A program made the translations under genes and the position numbers. From Pseudomonadales bacterium (lineage in GTDB: Bacteria > Pseudomonadota > Gammaproteobacteria > Pseudomonadales > Azotimanducaceae): a stretch of DNA of 64,000 bases. Below the pieces are notes generated by a model, which searched no databases, was not told where the DNA came from, and saw only the letters and a list, made by a program, of their open reading frames with translations. The DNA lies in the NCBI GenBank assembly GCA_028285415.1, contig JANQPF010000002.1, positions 124,001 through 188,000 on the forward strand. Reading direction: 5' to 3'. Positions 17,443 to 25,444 of the stretch are shown one piece after another (positions within the stretch are counted from its first letter, which is position 1; each line of letters starts with the position of its first letter).

Positions 17443-19157
17443 TCATCGCGCTGTATGCCTGTTGCGTCGGGCTCACCCTGGCCTACCTGCTGTGGCAATG
17501 CCGCGATTTCCGAATGATCTATTTTGCGCTGAGCGTCGTCCTGCTGTTGATGCTGGTCTACCTGCCGATCGGTGATCAGCGCACGTTGGTGATGGCGGTA
17601 TTGTTGCTGGTGACTGTGCTGGTACCGGTGAGCAGGCTCTTGTGGCGGGATCTCCGCGACGTGGCTTCGCAGCTCGGGCACGTGCGCCTGCTTGGGCTTG
17701 CGGGCCGCTCGATACTGCTGTGGTTGCCTGTGGCGTTGCTCGGCGCTGCTTCTGTTGCTCTGGTCAGCTGGCGCGACGACGCGGTTCGCGATGGCATCTA
17801 TTCGATCGACGCCAACTCGGAGTGGGCGGGACCGTGCCGCTATCTGGTCTGCGACGAGCACGACGGGCAGCAGGACATGCGCCGCGACCTGCATGTCACA
17901 ACGCAGCGTCTGGCGGATCGGATGCGCACCAAGATCGGCGAAGAGCTGGGACCCGTGATGGCGAAGGTCAACGCCGACGCCGGGGATGCAGGTGCCACGC
18001 TCCTCGACGAGCTATTCGACAAGCGTAACGGGGCATTGTTTCCACCGGACTTCGAAACGTTCGCCGGCATTTCCATTCCCGGGTGCGCCTGGCCGCTGGC
18101 GGTTGTGTGGCCGCCGGAGATGGTCAACTGCCTCAAACGCACGGTACTGCAACCGGTAGCCGCTGCCTATGCGGATATTCGTGGCGACCTCAAAAAGGAA
18201 CTGTCCGGACGCATCGCGCAGTTGAGTGCAGATCTCAGCGAGGGTACCGACCAGGTGCAGCAGGAGCTGTTGGGCTTCATCGAACGGGAACTGGATGATC
18301 GGGTGAAAGCGGCTCAGGCTGGCATTGACTGGGCGTTTCTGATCGGGTGGATCCTCATCACGCTGTCGTGGCTGACGCTTGTCATGGTGATGACAAAAAC
18401 CTTTCTCGTGATCCTCGCCAGGTTCGTGTTCGATGCGCGGACCGGGGGTGTGCCGCTGTCCTTGTCCGGTCAGCGCCGATCGACGCCAGCGCTGGTCGGC
18501 CGGGACATTACGCGTTCAGACGGCGCGTTTGGCTACCGGGTACCGCTGGAAGGGCAGGCGTGGTTTGGCAGCTTCGGCCGCAACGTCAGGCCCGACGAGC
18601 ACGGACGGCCGTGTTTTCCCATGTTGGGGCGTTTGTTTCTACGCCGCGCCTTCAGCGGCAAGCTGCGCATGCAGCGCTTCGACCCTGCGCGGTTTGAGCA
18701 TATTGGTGGTCAGGCAGACCACTCCACGCGCTTTGTTCGCGTAGATCTCACTGCGCAGGATCAGCTGTGTTTTGCGATGCCGAACCTGGTGGCGTTTTCG
18801 GCAGGCATCAGCCTGGGCAGTGTGCTCAACCTCAAGCTGGCCGCGATGCTGCAGCATCAACTGTTCTTCTCCGTAGCCCGTGGTCCCGGATCGGTGATAT
18901 TGAGGGTTGATGGCGGCACCATGCGCCTGATGCCGCGCGACGAGCCCGAAGGGGCTGATCCGATGGACATGGCGGCTTTCGATATCGACGGTAGCTTCGT
19001 GTTGCGGGCCCAGCATGACTACCTGAGTGTCTACAGCGAAGGGTATACGGTGTTGCCGGACGCGCACACGTTCGCCATACGGCATGCGCCGGATCGGATG
19101 AGCTGGCGCGGCGGCAAAATTCTGCGCAAGGCCATGTTTTTTCTTCTGCCAATCTGA
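17439..19157 (+). CDS. uncharacterised large membrane protein B
   Basis: 572 residues from the ATG at 17439, which overlaps the upstream stop as ATGA. Four hydrophobic segments lie in the first 120 residues. Then follows a large, probably periplasmic, region (about 120-300) with charged helical stretches (GRIAQLSADLSEGTDQVQQE) and several Cys. One or two more membrane spans (WAFLIGWILITLSWLTLVMV) precede a cytoplasmic C-terminal domain (about 370-572) rich in beta strands (QLFFSVARGPGSVILRVDGG). I do not recognise the family with confidence. The C-terminal part loosely recalls AIM24-like folds. It should work with protein A. Confidence 0.6.
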   Translation: MIIALYACCVGLTLAYLLWQCRDFRMIYFALSVVLLLMLVYLPIGDQRTLVMAVLLLVTVLVPVSRLLWRDLRDVASQLGHVRLLGLAGRSILLWLPVALLGAASVALVSWRDDAVRDGIYSIDANSEWAGPCRYLVCDEHDGQQDMRRDLHVTTQRLADRMRTKIGEELGPVMAKVNADAGDAGATLLDELFDKRNGALFPPDFETFAGISIPGCAWPLAVVWPPEMVNCLKRTVLQPVAAAYADIRGDLKKELSGRIAQLSADLSEGTDQVQQELLGFIERELDDRVKAAQAGIDWAFLIGWILITLSWLTLVMVMTKTFLVILARFVFDARTGGVPLSLSGQRRSTPALVGRDITRSDGAFGYRVPLEGQAWFGSFGRNVRPDEHGRPCFPMLGRLFLRRAFSGKLRMQRFDPARFEHIGGQADHSTRFVRVDLTAQDQLCFAMPNLVAFSAGISLGSVLNLKLAAMLQHQLFFSVARGPGSVILRVDGGTMRLMPRDEPEGADPMDMAAFDIDGSFVLRAQHDYLSVYSEGYTVLPDAHTFAIRHAPDRMSWRGGKILRKAMFFLLPI

Positions 19158-19230
19158 GTCTCCAGATGATCGGCGCCTGACTTGATGTATTCTCGCCTGG
19201 CAGGGTTGAAAAGCACCCAGGGGGCAAACC

Positions 19231-20331
19231 GTGGAGAATCCGCTCAAAAGCGACCAGCATCCGCTGAAACTTGCAATCTTCGGCGTCAACGTCAGCGGCG
19301 GTTGTTCCATGACCAGCGCGCCCGGCACCTTGCAGATCAGCTGGCCGGAAACGAAGTCCATTGCCCTCGCCGCCGAAGCTGCCGGGTTCGATGCCTTGAT
19401 TCCAGTCGCCCGTTGGAAGGGCATGGGTGGTGAGACGAATTTCAACCACCGCAACTTTGAAACCTTCACGTGGGCCAGCGCCGTTGCCGCGGTCACCGAA
19501 CGGATCGCCGTCTTTGCGACCTGCCACGTGCCGACCGTACATCCGGTGCGCGTTGCCAAAGAGGTTGCCACCATCGATCAGGTCGCGGGCGGTCGTTTCG
19601 CCTTGAACATTGTCGCCGGCTGGAACGAGCAGGAAATGAACCTCTTTGGGGTGAACCAGCTGCCGCACGACGAGCGTTACGCGGTTGCGGACGACTGGAT
19701 ATCGTTGTGCAAGGCGCTGTGGCGGGAAACCGAGGAGTTCGACTACAGCGGGCCGTACTTCAACTGCCCTGGCGCCTATTCCGAACCGAAACCCGTGCAG
19801 CAGCCGGCGCCGCTGATCATGAGTGCCGGGAACAGCGAGGCGGGACTGGCGTTCGCATCGAAGCAGGCGGACCTGAACTTTGTGGTCGCCCCGGATCTCG
19901 CCACGGCGGGCGAGAACGCAGTGAAGGTCAAGGCGCTGGCTGCGGAGCACGGCAGAGACATCCAGGTGTTTGGCCAGGCGTATGTCGTCTGTCGCGACAG
20001 CAAGGCGGAAGCCGAGCAGTTCGTGCAGCACTACGTGCACGAGCTCGGCGATTGGGAAGGGGTCCGCAACCTGCTCGATATTCTGATCCCCAACTCGCAA
20101 AGTGCGTTGGGCGATCAGTGGGAGGCCATGGCCGCAAACATGATTGCCGGTTACGGCGCGCTGCCGCTCGTCGGCACGCCTGATCAAATTGTCGAAGACC
20201 TGCTCGCGTTCAAAGCCGCCGGGTTGGACGGCGTGACGCTGAGCTGGGTCGATTACCTGGCCGGCATCGAGCAATACCAGGCGCTGTTGTTGCCGCGCCT
20301 GGTTGAAGCGGGCTTGCGCGAGCCGAACTGA
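19231..20331 (+). CDS. LLM-class flavin-dependent monooxygenase
   Basis: TIM-barrel flavin oxidoreductase of 366 residues, GTG start with AGGGGG upstream. Motifs AAEAAGFDALIPVARW, TERIAVFATCHVPTVHPVRVAKEVATIDQ, GRFALNIVAGWNEQEMNLFG and PLIMSAGNSEAG place it in the two-component FMNH2-dependent group (alkanesulfonate, dimethylsulfone and RutA-like monooxygenases). Those enzymes need reduced flavin from a partner reductase, and none is encoded nearby. A sulfur or C-N substrate is possible but not shown. Its first codons carry the 24-base repeat found at 11582. Convergent with a second LLM enzyme. Confidence 0.87.
   Translation: MENPLKSDQHPLKLAIFGVNVSGGCSMTSAPGTLQISWPETKSIALAAEAAGFDALIPVARWKGMGGETNFNHRNFETFTWASAVAAVTERIAVFATCHVPTVHPVRVAKEVATIDQVAGGRFALNIVAGWNEQEMNLFGVNQLPHDERYAVADDWISLCKALWRETEEFDYSGPYFNCPGAYSEPKPVQQPAPLIMSAGNSEAGLAFASKQADLNFVVAPDLATAGENAVKVKALAAEHGRDIQVFGQAYVVCRDSKAEAEQFVQHYVHELGDWEGVRNLLDILIPNSQSALGDQWEAMAANMIAGYGALPLVGTPDQIVEDLLAFKAAGLDGVTLSWVDYLAGIEQYQALLLPRLVEAGLREPN
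19232..19255 (+). repeat. 24-bp direct repeat, copy B (LLM gene start)
   Basis: Exact copy of 11582-11605, here forming codons 1-9 of an intact LLM oxidoreductase. Looser similarity extends about 30 bases upstream into the ribosome-binding region. Confidence 0.65.
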
Positions 20332-20345
20332 GCTTCGACCGCGAG

Positions 20346-21182
20346 CTAGACGGCTTCCGCTATTGCGGCCAGCGGCTCGAGGATCGAAGGGTCATGGGGC
20401 GGCGGCAGGTAGAAGACCATCATGCCAAGCCCCGCCTCCTTGAATGCGGCTACGTCGTCTTTCAGTTGGTCCAGCGCCCCGGCATCCACCGGCTGGTGAA
20501 TGCTCGTCAGAATCTCGTCTGGGTTCCGTCCGGCGGCGGCGCACTGATCGGCCAGTACCTGTCGTTTTGTTATGAAACCGTCGAGGTCGAAACCGGCGTA
20601 GTTCCAGTGATCCGCCCACCTCACCACGTTCGGAAACGTGCGTTTTTCGCCATTGCCGCCGATGCAGATGGGTGGGTGTGGGCGCTGTACGGGCGGTGGA
20701 TTGCAGCGCGCACTCGTCAGGTTGAAGTACTTGCCGGCGTACGTCGTCTGCTCCTGACTCAGCATGCCGTGGAGGACTTCGCACGCCTCGTCGAAACGAT
20801 CGAAGCGTTCGGTCAGCGTACCAAGCTCAATGCCGTACGCATCACACTCCTCTTCGCTCCAGCCGGCGCCGATGCCAATTTCGAGGCGTCCGTCGGAGAT
20901 GATGTCCAGGCTTGCCATCATGTTGGCAAGCACCGCGGGATGGCGGTAGACGACGCCGCTCACCATACAGCCGATGCGGATGCGGTTGGTGGCCTGGGCC
21001 AGCGCTGAGAGCGTCGTCCACGCCTCCATGCAGGGCCCGGATGTGTCGGGTACGTTGATGGGGTAAAAGTGATCGAAATTCCAAGCCGAGTGGAAGACCT
21101 CCATGGCGTCGGCGGCCTGCCAGACGGATAACATATCTTGCCAAGTCGTGTATTGAGGGGCGGTCTTGATGGCATAGAGCAT
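20346..21182 (-). CDS. LLM-class (F420-type) flavin oxidoreductase
   Basis: 278-residue TIM-barrel enzyme. NRIRIGCMVSGVVYRHPAVLANMMASLD, GRLEIGIGAGWSEEECDAYG and PICIGGNGEKRT are family hallmarks of the F420-dependent-like LLM subgroup. The organism's cofactor could be F420 or FMN. Most proteobacterial members are uncharacterised. The ATG follows an AGGAGG ribosome site at ideal spacing. It ends 15 bases from the convergent LLM monooxygenase gene with no obvious terminator between them. Confidence 0.85.
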   Translation of the reverse strand: MLYAIKTAPQYTTWQDMLSVWQAADAMEVFHSAWNFDHFYPINVPDTSGPCMEAWTTLSALAQATNRIRIGCMVSGVVYRHPAVLANMMASLDIISDGRLEIGIGAGWSEEECDAYGIELGTLTERFDRFDEACEVLHGMLSQEQTTYAGKYFNLTSARCNPPPVQRPHPPICIGGNGEKRTFPNVVRWADHWNYAGFDLDGFITKRQVLADQCAAAGRNPDEILTSIHQPVDAGALDQLKDDVAAFKEAGLGMMVFYLPPPHDPSILEPLAAIAEAV

Positions 21183-21235
21183 GCGAGGCCTCCTGTGTGT
21201 CAGCTGAACACGAAGACGGTCACTCTACGCGTTCT

Positions 21236-22144
21236 TCATTCAGTTTGCTGTCTGATCTCAGACTCGAACCAGTCCTTCAATAGATCGATCTTTGCTCGCC
21301 CTTCGTACGCCGTCGGATACACCAGATAAAAGGCTGATCCCAGGGGTAGCGACAGCTCGGACAGCGGTATCAGCCGCCCTGCTGCGAGGTCGGCTTTCGC
21401 CAGAGACTGCCAACCCAGCACGGCTCCAGCACCATCGATCGCGGCTTGAATTGCATGGTCGGGCTGTTCGAATCTGGGTCCTCGTTGTTGATCGATGTCC
21501 GTTAACCCGGCGGCTTGTAACCATCGCGGCCAATCGGGCGCGTTGGGATCGAAGGCCATGGAATCGTTGTGCAGCAACGCAACCTTGTGCAGCGCCTCGT
21601 GCCGCGGGCTTTCTTGCAGCTGGTCGAGAAGTCTCGGGCTGCACATGGGGACCAGCGATTCATCGAAGAGTTTGACGGCCTGCAGACCGGGATAGTCGCC
21701 GCCTCCGAGACGCACGGCGGCGTCGAACTCGTCCCTGCCGAAATCGATTGTCGTGAGGCTTGATGACATGCGCAGATCAATCTCTGGATAGGCATGCTCG
21801 AATCGCTCGAGCCGGGGTACCAGCCACTTGGTGGCGAACATGGGTGCCACGCTGATGGTGATGGCACCGCTGGTTGCGTGTTCTCTGGTCCGGTCGATGG
21901 CAGCGTCCAGGGCCAGAAACGCAGGGCCCAGATCACGCAGCAGCGCTTGCCCGGCATCAGTCAGAAGCAACCCGCGGGGCAGTCGCTTGAAAAGCCGTGT
22001 GTCCAGGTAAGTCTCCAACCGCTTGATTTGTTGGCTGATGGCTGCGGGTGTGACGGCGAGCTCGTTTGCGGCCTGAATGAAACTCAGGTGTCGTCCCGCT
22101 GCTTCAAACGCTCGCAGCGCAGTGAGCGGGTAGTTACGCGCCAC
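21236..22144 (-). CDS. LysR-family regulator, GcvA-like
   Basis: 302 residues from GTG. The N-terminal helix-turn-helix (LTALRAFEAAGRHLSFIQAANELAVTPAAISQQIKRLE) and effector domain (ITISVAPMFATKWLVPRLERF, IDLRMSSS, FDAAVRLG) match the GcvA subgroup. GcvA-type regulators usually control a divergently transcribed gene. Here that is the carbonic-anhydrase-like operon starting at 22300. The spacer contains an ATAGAT-N6-ATCTAT inverted repeat that could be its operator. Confidence 0.9.
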   Translation of the reverse strand: MARNYPLTALRAFEAAGRHLSFIQAANELAVTPAAISQQIKRLETYLDTRLFKRLPRGLLLTDAGQALLRDLGPAFLALDAAIDRTREHATSGAITISVAPMFATKWLVPRLERFEHAYPEIDLRMSSSLTTIDFGRDEFDAAVRLGGGDYPGLQAVKLFDESLVPMCSPRLLDQLQESPRHEALHKVALLHNDSMAFDPNAPDWPRWLQAAGLTDIDQQRGPRFEQPDHAIQAAIDGAGAVLGWQSLAKADLAAGRLIPLSELSLPLGSAFYLVYPTAYEGRAKIDLLKDWFESEIRQQTE

Positions 22145-22170
22145 CGGTACCGATCCTTTGTGTTGTAGAT

Positions 22171-22188
22171 ATAGATTTACTTATCTAT
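22171..22188. promoter_or_regulatory. inverted repeat between lysR and the CA-like operon
   Basis: ATAGAT (22171-22176), six-base spacer TTACTT, ATCTAT (22183-22188). It sits in an AT-rich divergent promoter region 27 bases upstream of the LysR start, a plausible LysR operator and autoregulatory site. Confidence 0.4.
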
Positions 22189-22299
22189 CGAAAAGAAAGA
22201 GTCGTTTGTATGTGGCCAACTGGGTGGATTTTAATGGATAAACCGCCTATCGGCGAGTGCAGTTGCAATAACTTTTTCTTAACTACAGTGAGGCGAGCG

Positions 22300-22908
22300 A
22301 TGACACCAACCAACTTTGATGCGTACGCATTTTCCAGGCAACCGGGTTACGACGAGCAGGCCACCCGTGCCGCTTTTGCGCAAGCCGTGCCACTGAGGAC
22401 CGTTGTCGTCTACTGCTATGATCCCCGCGCCGTGGGTATTCCCGGTGCGGTGGCGAGGGAGTTCGGGGACGAGTTTCCCGGCGAGGTCGTATTGGACGAC
22501 GACGGCAACAAAGCCGCATCCACGGCCAACGTGTTCGAGGTGGTTGTTGCCGGTGGGCGCGCGGTGGATGCGCTTCGCTCGGTGACGGTGGCGCAACATT
22601 TGTTTGGCATTGAGAACGTGGTGGTGGTGCACCACAGTCACTGCGGCGCTACGTCTTTCACCGCGGATGGCATTGTTGCGGCGTATCAACGAGAACAGGG
22701 CGTCGACATTTCCGGGCTCTATCCGGAGGAGAGCGTCTGCATATCCGATTATGAGAGTTCGCTTCGTCACGATGTTGCGCTCCTGCGCGACAGCGCCGGT
22801 ACGCCGCGCAACGTAAATCTGTACGGCTACTTCTATGACATTGATGACGAATCCCTGACCAAGGTTGTCGAAAACCGGGGCGTCTCCGGACAGGGGGCGG
22901 CAGAATGA
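22300..22908 (+). CDS. beta-carbonic-anhydrase-like protein
   Basis: 202 residues from the ATG at 22300. An ORF extension back to 22210 lacks a ribosome site, while GAGGCGAG precedes 22300. Beta-CA zinc and dyad residues are present: C39-x-D41-x-R43 and H112-x-x-C115, inside VVYCYDPRA and VVHHSHCGATS. The fold would bind Zn and hydrate CO2 or act on a related carbonyl-sulfur compound. Some beta-CA relatives are COS or CS2 hydrolases. It opens an operon of five overlapping or closely spaced genes (ATGA with the next) whose other members suggest organic-acid or CoA metabolism. Confidence 0.8.
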   Translation: MTPTNFDAYAFSRQPGYDEQATRAAFAQAVPLRTVVVYCYDPRAVGIPGAVAREFGDEFPGEVVLDDDGNKAASTANVFEVVVAGGRAVDALRSVTVAQHLFGIENVVVVHHSHCGATSFTADGIVAAYQREQGVDISGLYPEESVCISDYESSLRHDVALLRDSAGTPRNVNLYGYFYDIDDESLTKVVENRGVSGQGAAE

Positions 22909-23447
22909 GTCACTTCAGCTTTTCCAGGCGCTACAACGGTGTGGCGGACGTCTTCTTACGTTCTCCGCAAACCTATCGGCCGCTACTCAATTTCCTGGAA
23001 GTGGTCATGCTGGGCGAATCCGAGCTCAGCAAGGTGGAACGCGAGGTGCTGGCGGCGCGGGTGTCAGCGCTCAACGGCTGCGAGTTTTGTGTGCAGGCGC
23101 ACCTCGCCACGCTGGCTGCGTTGGGGGTGCAGGAAGCGGACTTGAACAGGCTCAGAGCCGACGCGTGTGCTGCTTTCGGGGAAAGCGGATTTCAGCGCTT
23201 GCTGGACTTCGCCGAGCAGCTGACTCGGGCGCCGCACGCGATCGATCAGGACGACATCGACACGCTGCTTGCCGCCGGTGTCAGCGAGCAGGCAATTGAA
23301 GATGCCATCAACGTGATTGCGCTCTTCAACTACGTCAATCGCCTGGTGGACGCCTTTGGCGTGCAGGGCAATCCGAGATATTTCGAAGGTGTGGGGCGGG
23401 CGCTCGCGCGCGACGGCTACGCCAAGCTATTGCCCGTGAAGGGTTGA
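22905..23447 (+). CDS. AhpD-like carboxymuconolactone decarboxylase family protein
   Basis: All-helical 180-residue protein with NGCEFCVQAHLATL: C59-x-x-C62 and H66 form an AhpD-type redox site, of the peroxidase-related subgroup. It would act as a thiol-dependent peroxidase or reductase. The start overlaps the CA-like stop (ATGA). The stop is 11 bases before the next start, behind a shared AGGAGGA ribosome site. Confidence 0.84.
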   Translation: MSHFSFSRRYNGVADVFLRSPQTYRPLLNFLEVVMLGESELSKVEREVLAARVSALNGCEFCVQAHLATLAALGVQEADLNRLRADACAAFGESGFQRLLDFAEQLTRAPHAIDQDDIDTLLAAGVSEQAIEDAINVIALFNYVNRLVDAFGVQGNPRYFEGVGRALARDGYAKLLPVKG

Positions 23448-23458
23448 GGAGGAATAGG

Positions 23459-23875
23459 ATGGACACGTTAGGTTGGCAGAACCGAGGCCATTCTTTCGAG
23501 GACGGCAGCCGCTTGGCCGACTGGGAGAAGGTTTATCAAAGCGACACCTGGCACTGGCAGTACGATACGCATGAATTGACGTTTGCCATCTATGCGCACG
23601 ACGGTCAGTACTGGAAGCTCTACCAGTCCCGCTACGTCGCACCGGGTGAGCTCGACTATACCTGCGGATACGGCGGCGTCGCCTGTCGGATGGTAGAGGT
23701 GCGTTACACCCGCGCGGCCAGGTCACCGCATTCCTCTCTACCGAAATCAGCGGGTGACATCGAGTGGATACGGACATACGAGTTCGACGGCGACATGCAC
23801 GAGGTGATCCGCGCGGGAGAGGCGAACGAAAAGTATGGCCTGCCGTACGGTGAGACCAAGGTCGGTGCGCTATGA
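23459..23875 (+). CDS. uncharacterised 138-residue protein
   Basis: Start at ATG 23459 behind AGGAGGAATAG. The TTG at 23444 would be an upstream alternative. It is rich in aromatic residues (WEKVYQSDTWHWQYDTHE, YWKLYQSRYV), predicted as a compact beta-sheet, and has a CGYGGVAC Cys pair. No signal peptide, no membrane segment and no family I recognise. It is coupled by ATGA to the following SDR, so it may be an accessory subunit or substrate-binding partner. Confidence 0.6.
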   Translation: MDTLGWQNRGHSFEDGSRLADWEKVYQSDTWHWQYDTHELTFAIYAHDGQYWKLYQSRYVAPGELDYTCGYGGVACRMVEVRYTRAARSPHSSLPKSAGDIEWIRTYEFDGDMHEVIRAGEANEKYGLPYGETKVGAL

Positions 23876-24624
23876 CTTCCCGGACACAAAAACCCATCTG
23901 CCTGATCACCGGAGTAGGCGATGCCACCGGGAGCGCACTTGTAAAGCGGTTCTCCGAAGGCGGTTACGCGGTGGCGATGATTGCCCGCAACGAGGCGCGC
24001 CTGGTAGGGCTCGCGGAAGCGATCGCGGACGCTCATGCGTACCCTTGCGATGTCGCTGACCTGGACGCTCTGCGTGATACCGTCAAGCGCGTGCAGCGGG
24101 AGCTGGGTGAGGTCTCGGTGCTCGTGCACAACGCGGTGGCGCATACGTTCGGCACGTTTCTGGAAGCGGACCCCACTGAGCTCGAACGTAACTTCCGGGT
24201 GAACACAACGGCGCTGTTGTGCCTGGTCCGCCACCTCGCGCCGGGTATGATCGAGGCAAAACAAGGCAGTATTGTAGTCACCGGCAACACAGCCTCGCAC
24301 CGCGGGGTACCCAACTATGCGCTCTTTGCGCCCACCAAGGCGGCACAGCGGATACTGTGTGAATCGCTTGCTCGCGATCTCGGACCGAAGCGTGTGCACG
24401 TTGCTTACGTTACCGTCGATGCGCCTATTGACGTCACCTGGCTGGGCGACACGGACGAGGAGCGCCCGGCCTGGCTCGTCCCGCCAAAGGACTGGCAGTT
24501 CGACCGGGCGGATTTTTTTGCGCATCCGGACGGGATTGCCGAAGAGATTTTCCACGTGTGCCATCAGCATCACACCACGTGGTCGTTCGATACGGTGATC
24601 CGGCCGTTTGCGGAGCGCTGGTGA
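23872..24624 (+). CDS. SDR-family protein with Phe at the catalytic Tyr position
   Basis: 250 residues with a Rossmann start (CLITGVGDATG) and VHNAVA. The usual YxxxK becomes F152-APT-K156 (Tyr149 is three residues earlier). SDR relatives with FAxxK instead of YxxxK are a known subgroup, possibly using a different general acid. Downstream motifs (SLARDLGPKRVHVAYVTVDAPID) match that subgroup. Start overlaps the previous stop as ATGA. Fourth gene of the operon. Predicted NAD(P)-binding; the reaction is unknown. Confidence 0.8.
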   Translation: MTSRTQKPICLITGVGDATGSALVKRFSEGGYAVAMIARNEARLVGLAEAIADAHAYPCDVADLDALRDTVKRVQRELGEVSVLVHNAVAHTFGTFLEADPTELERNFRVNTTALLCLVRHLAPGMIEAKQGSIVVTGNTASHRGVPNYALFAPTKAAQRILCESLARDLGPKRVHVAYVTVDAPIDVTWLGDTDEERPAWLVPPKDWQFDRADFFAHPDGIAEEIFHVCHQHHTTWSFDTVIRPFAERW

Positions 24625-24664
24625 ACGAGCAGCTTCGGCGCCAACTTGCGAACCCAAACCCGGA

Positions 24665-25363
24665 ATGAACGAGACGATGAGACTTGAACTGAGAAACAGC
24701 GTGGGACTGCTGACGCTGGCCAACCCCCCGGTAAACGCGGTTGGGTTGGATCAGGTTGTGGAAATCACGGAACTGGTCCGATCCCTCGAAGCTGATGTAC
24801 CGCTACTCGTTACGGGAGAAGGCACCGCTTTCTGCGCGGGTGTGGATATCAAGGCGTTTGCCCGCTATGACGGAGGCGCCAGGGCGGACCTTGTCTACGC
24901 CATCACGGGTATGGTCGCCGCTTTGCTCGAGGTCGGAGCCCCGGTGGTGGCCGCCCTCAACGGGCACGCGCTCGGCGGGGGTTTTGTTTTGATGCTGTGT
25001 GCCGACCATCGCATAGCAATCGATGACGCCGGGATCCGCCTTGGTTTGACCGAAGCCGAGGCGGGCATTCCCTTCCCCATCGGGCCGTTGGAGATCATTC
25101 GCAGTGAGCTTACACCGGGTTTGCTGCGCGATCTGACCCTGTCCAGCCGAACCATGAATCCTCGGGAGGCGGCAGCGGCGAATGTGATCGATTCACTCGC
25201 CAACCGTGAAGATCTTCTCGATCAGGCGCTCGCAAAGGCGGAACAACTTCGCGCCCAGCCGGGATTCGGCGCGGTGAAGCAACAGATACGGCATGATCTG
25301 GCGCGACGCGTGCGCGAGCTTGCCGACAGCAGGCAGGATCCGCTGGCGGAAAGTTTCATCTGA
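24665..25363 (+). CDS. enoyl-CoA hydratase/isomerase family protein
   Basis: Crotonase-fold protein of about 232 residues (ATG 24665; ATG 24677 and TTG 24608 are alternatives). Motifs: VGLLTLANPPVNAVGL, the oxyanion segment AFCAGVDIKAFAR, and GHALGGGFVLMLCADHRIA. The usual second catalytic Glu region reads LTEAEAGIPFP. It would hydrate or isomerise an acyl-CoA. Last gene of the operon opened by the CA-like protein, suggesting a short catabolic route through a CoA ester. Confidence 0.82.
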   Translation: MNETMRLELRNSVGLLTLANPPVNAVGLDQVVEITELVRSLEADVPLLVTGEGTAFCAGVDIKAFARYDGGARADLVYAITGMVAALLEVGAPVVAALNGHALGGGFVLMLCADHRIAIDDAGIRLGLTEAEAGIPFPIGPLEIIRSELTPGLLRDLTLSSRTMNPREAAAANVIDSLANREDLLDQALAKAEQLRAQPGFGAVKQQIRHDLARRVRELADSRQDPLAESFI

Positions 25364-25444
25364 AGAAAACCAACTTATTGATGGGCTGCGCCCGTCAAAA
25401 AGAGTAAGGTCACCGCTCGTTTGCAAACGCACGGGGAGCGGCTG

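Noticed and set aside
18832-20274. Long minus-strand frame (480 codons) across the LLM gene
   Set aside because: It is the shadow of real plus-strand genes in GC-rich codons: no ribosome site, no family, odd His/Arg-rich composition.
25375-25400. Possible terminator hairpin after the crotonase gene
   Set aside because: The stem is only about 8 bp with a G-U pair and is followed by A residues, not U, on the coding strand.
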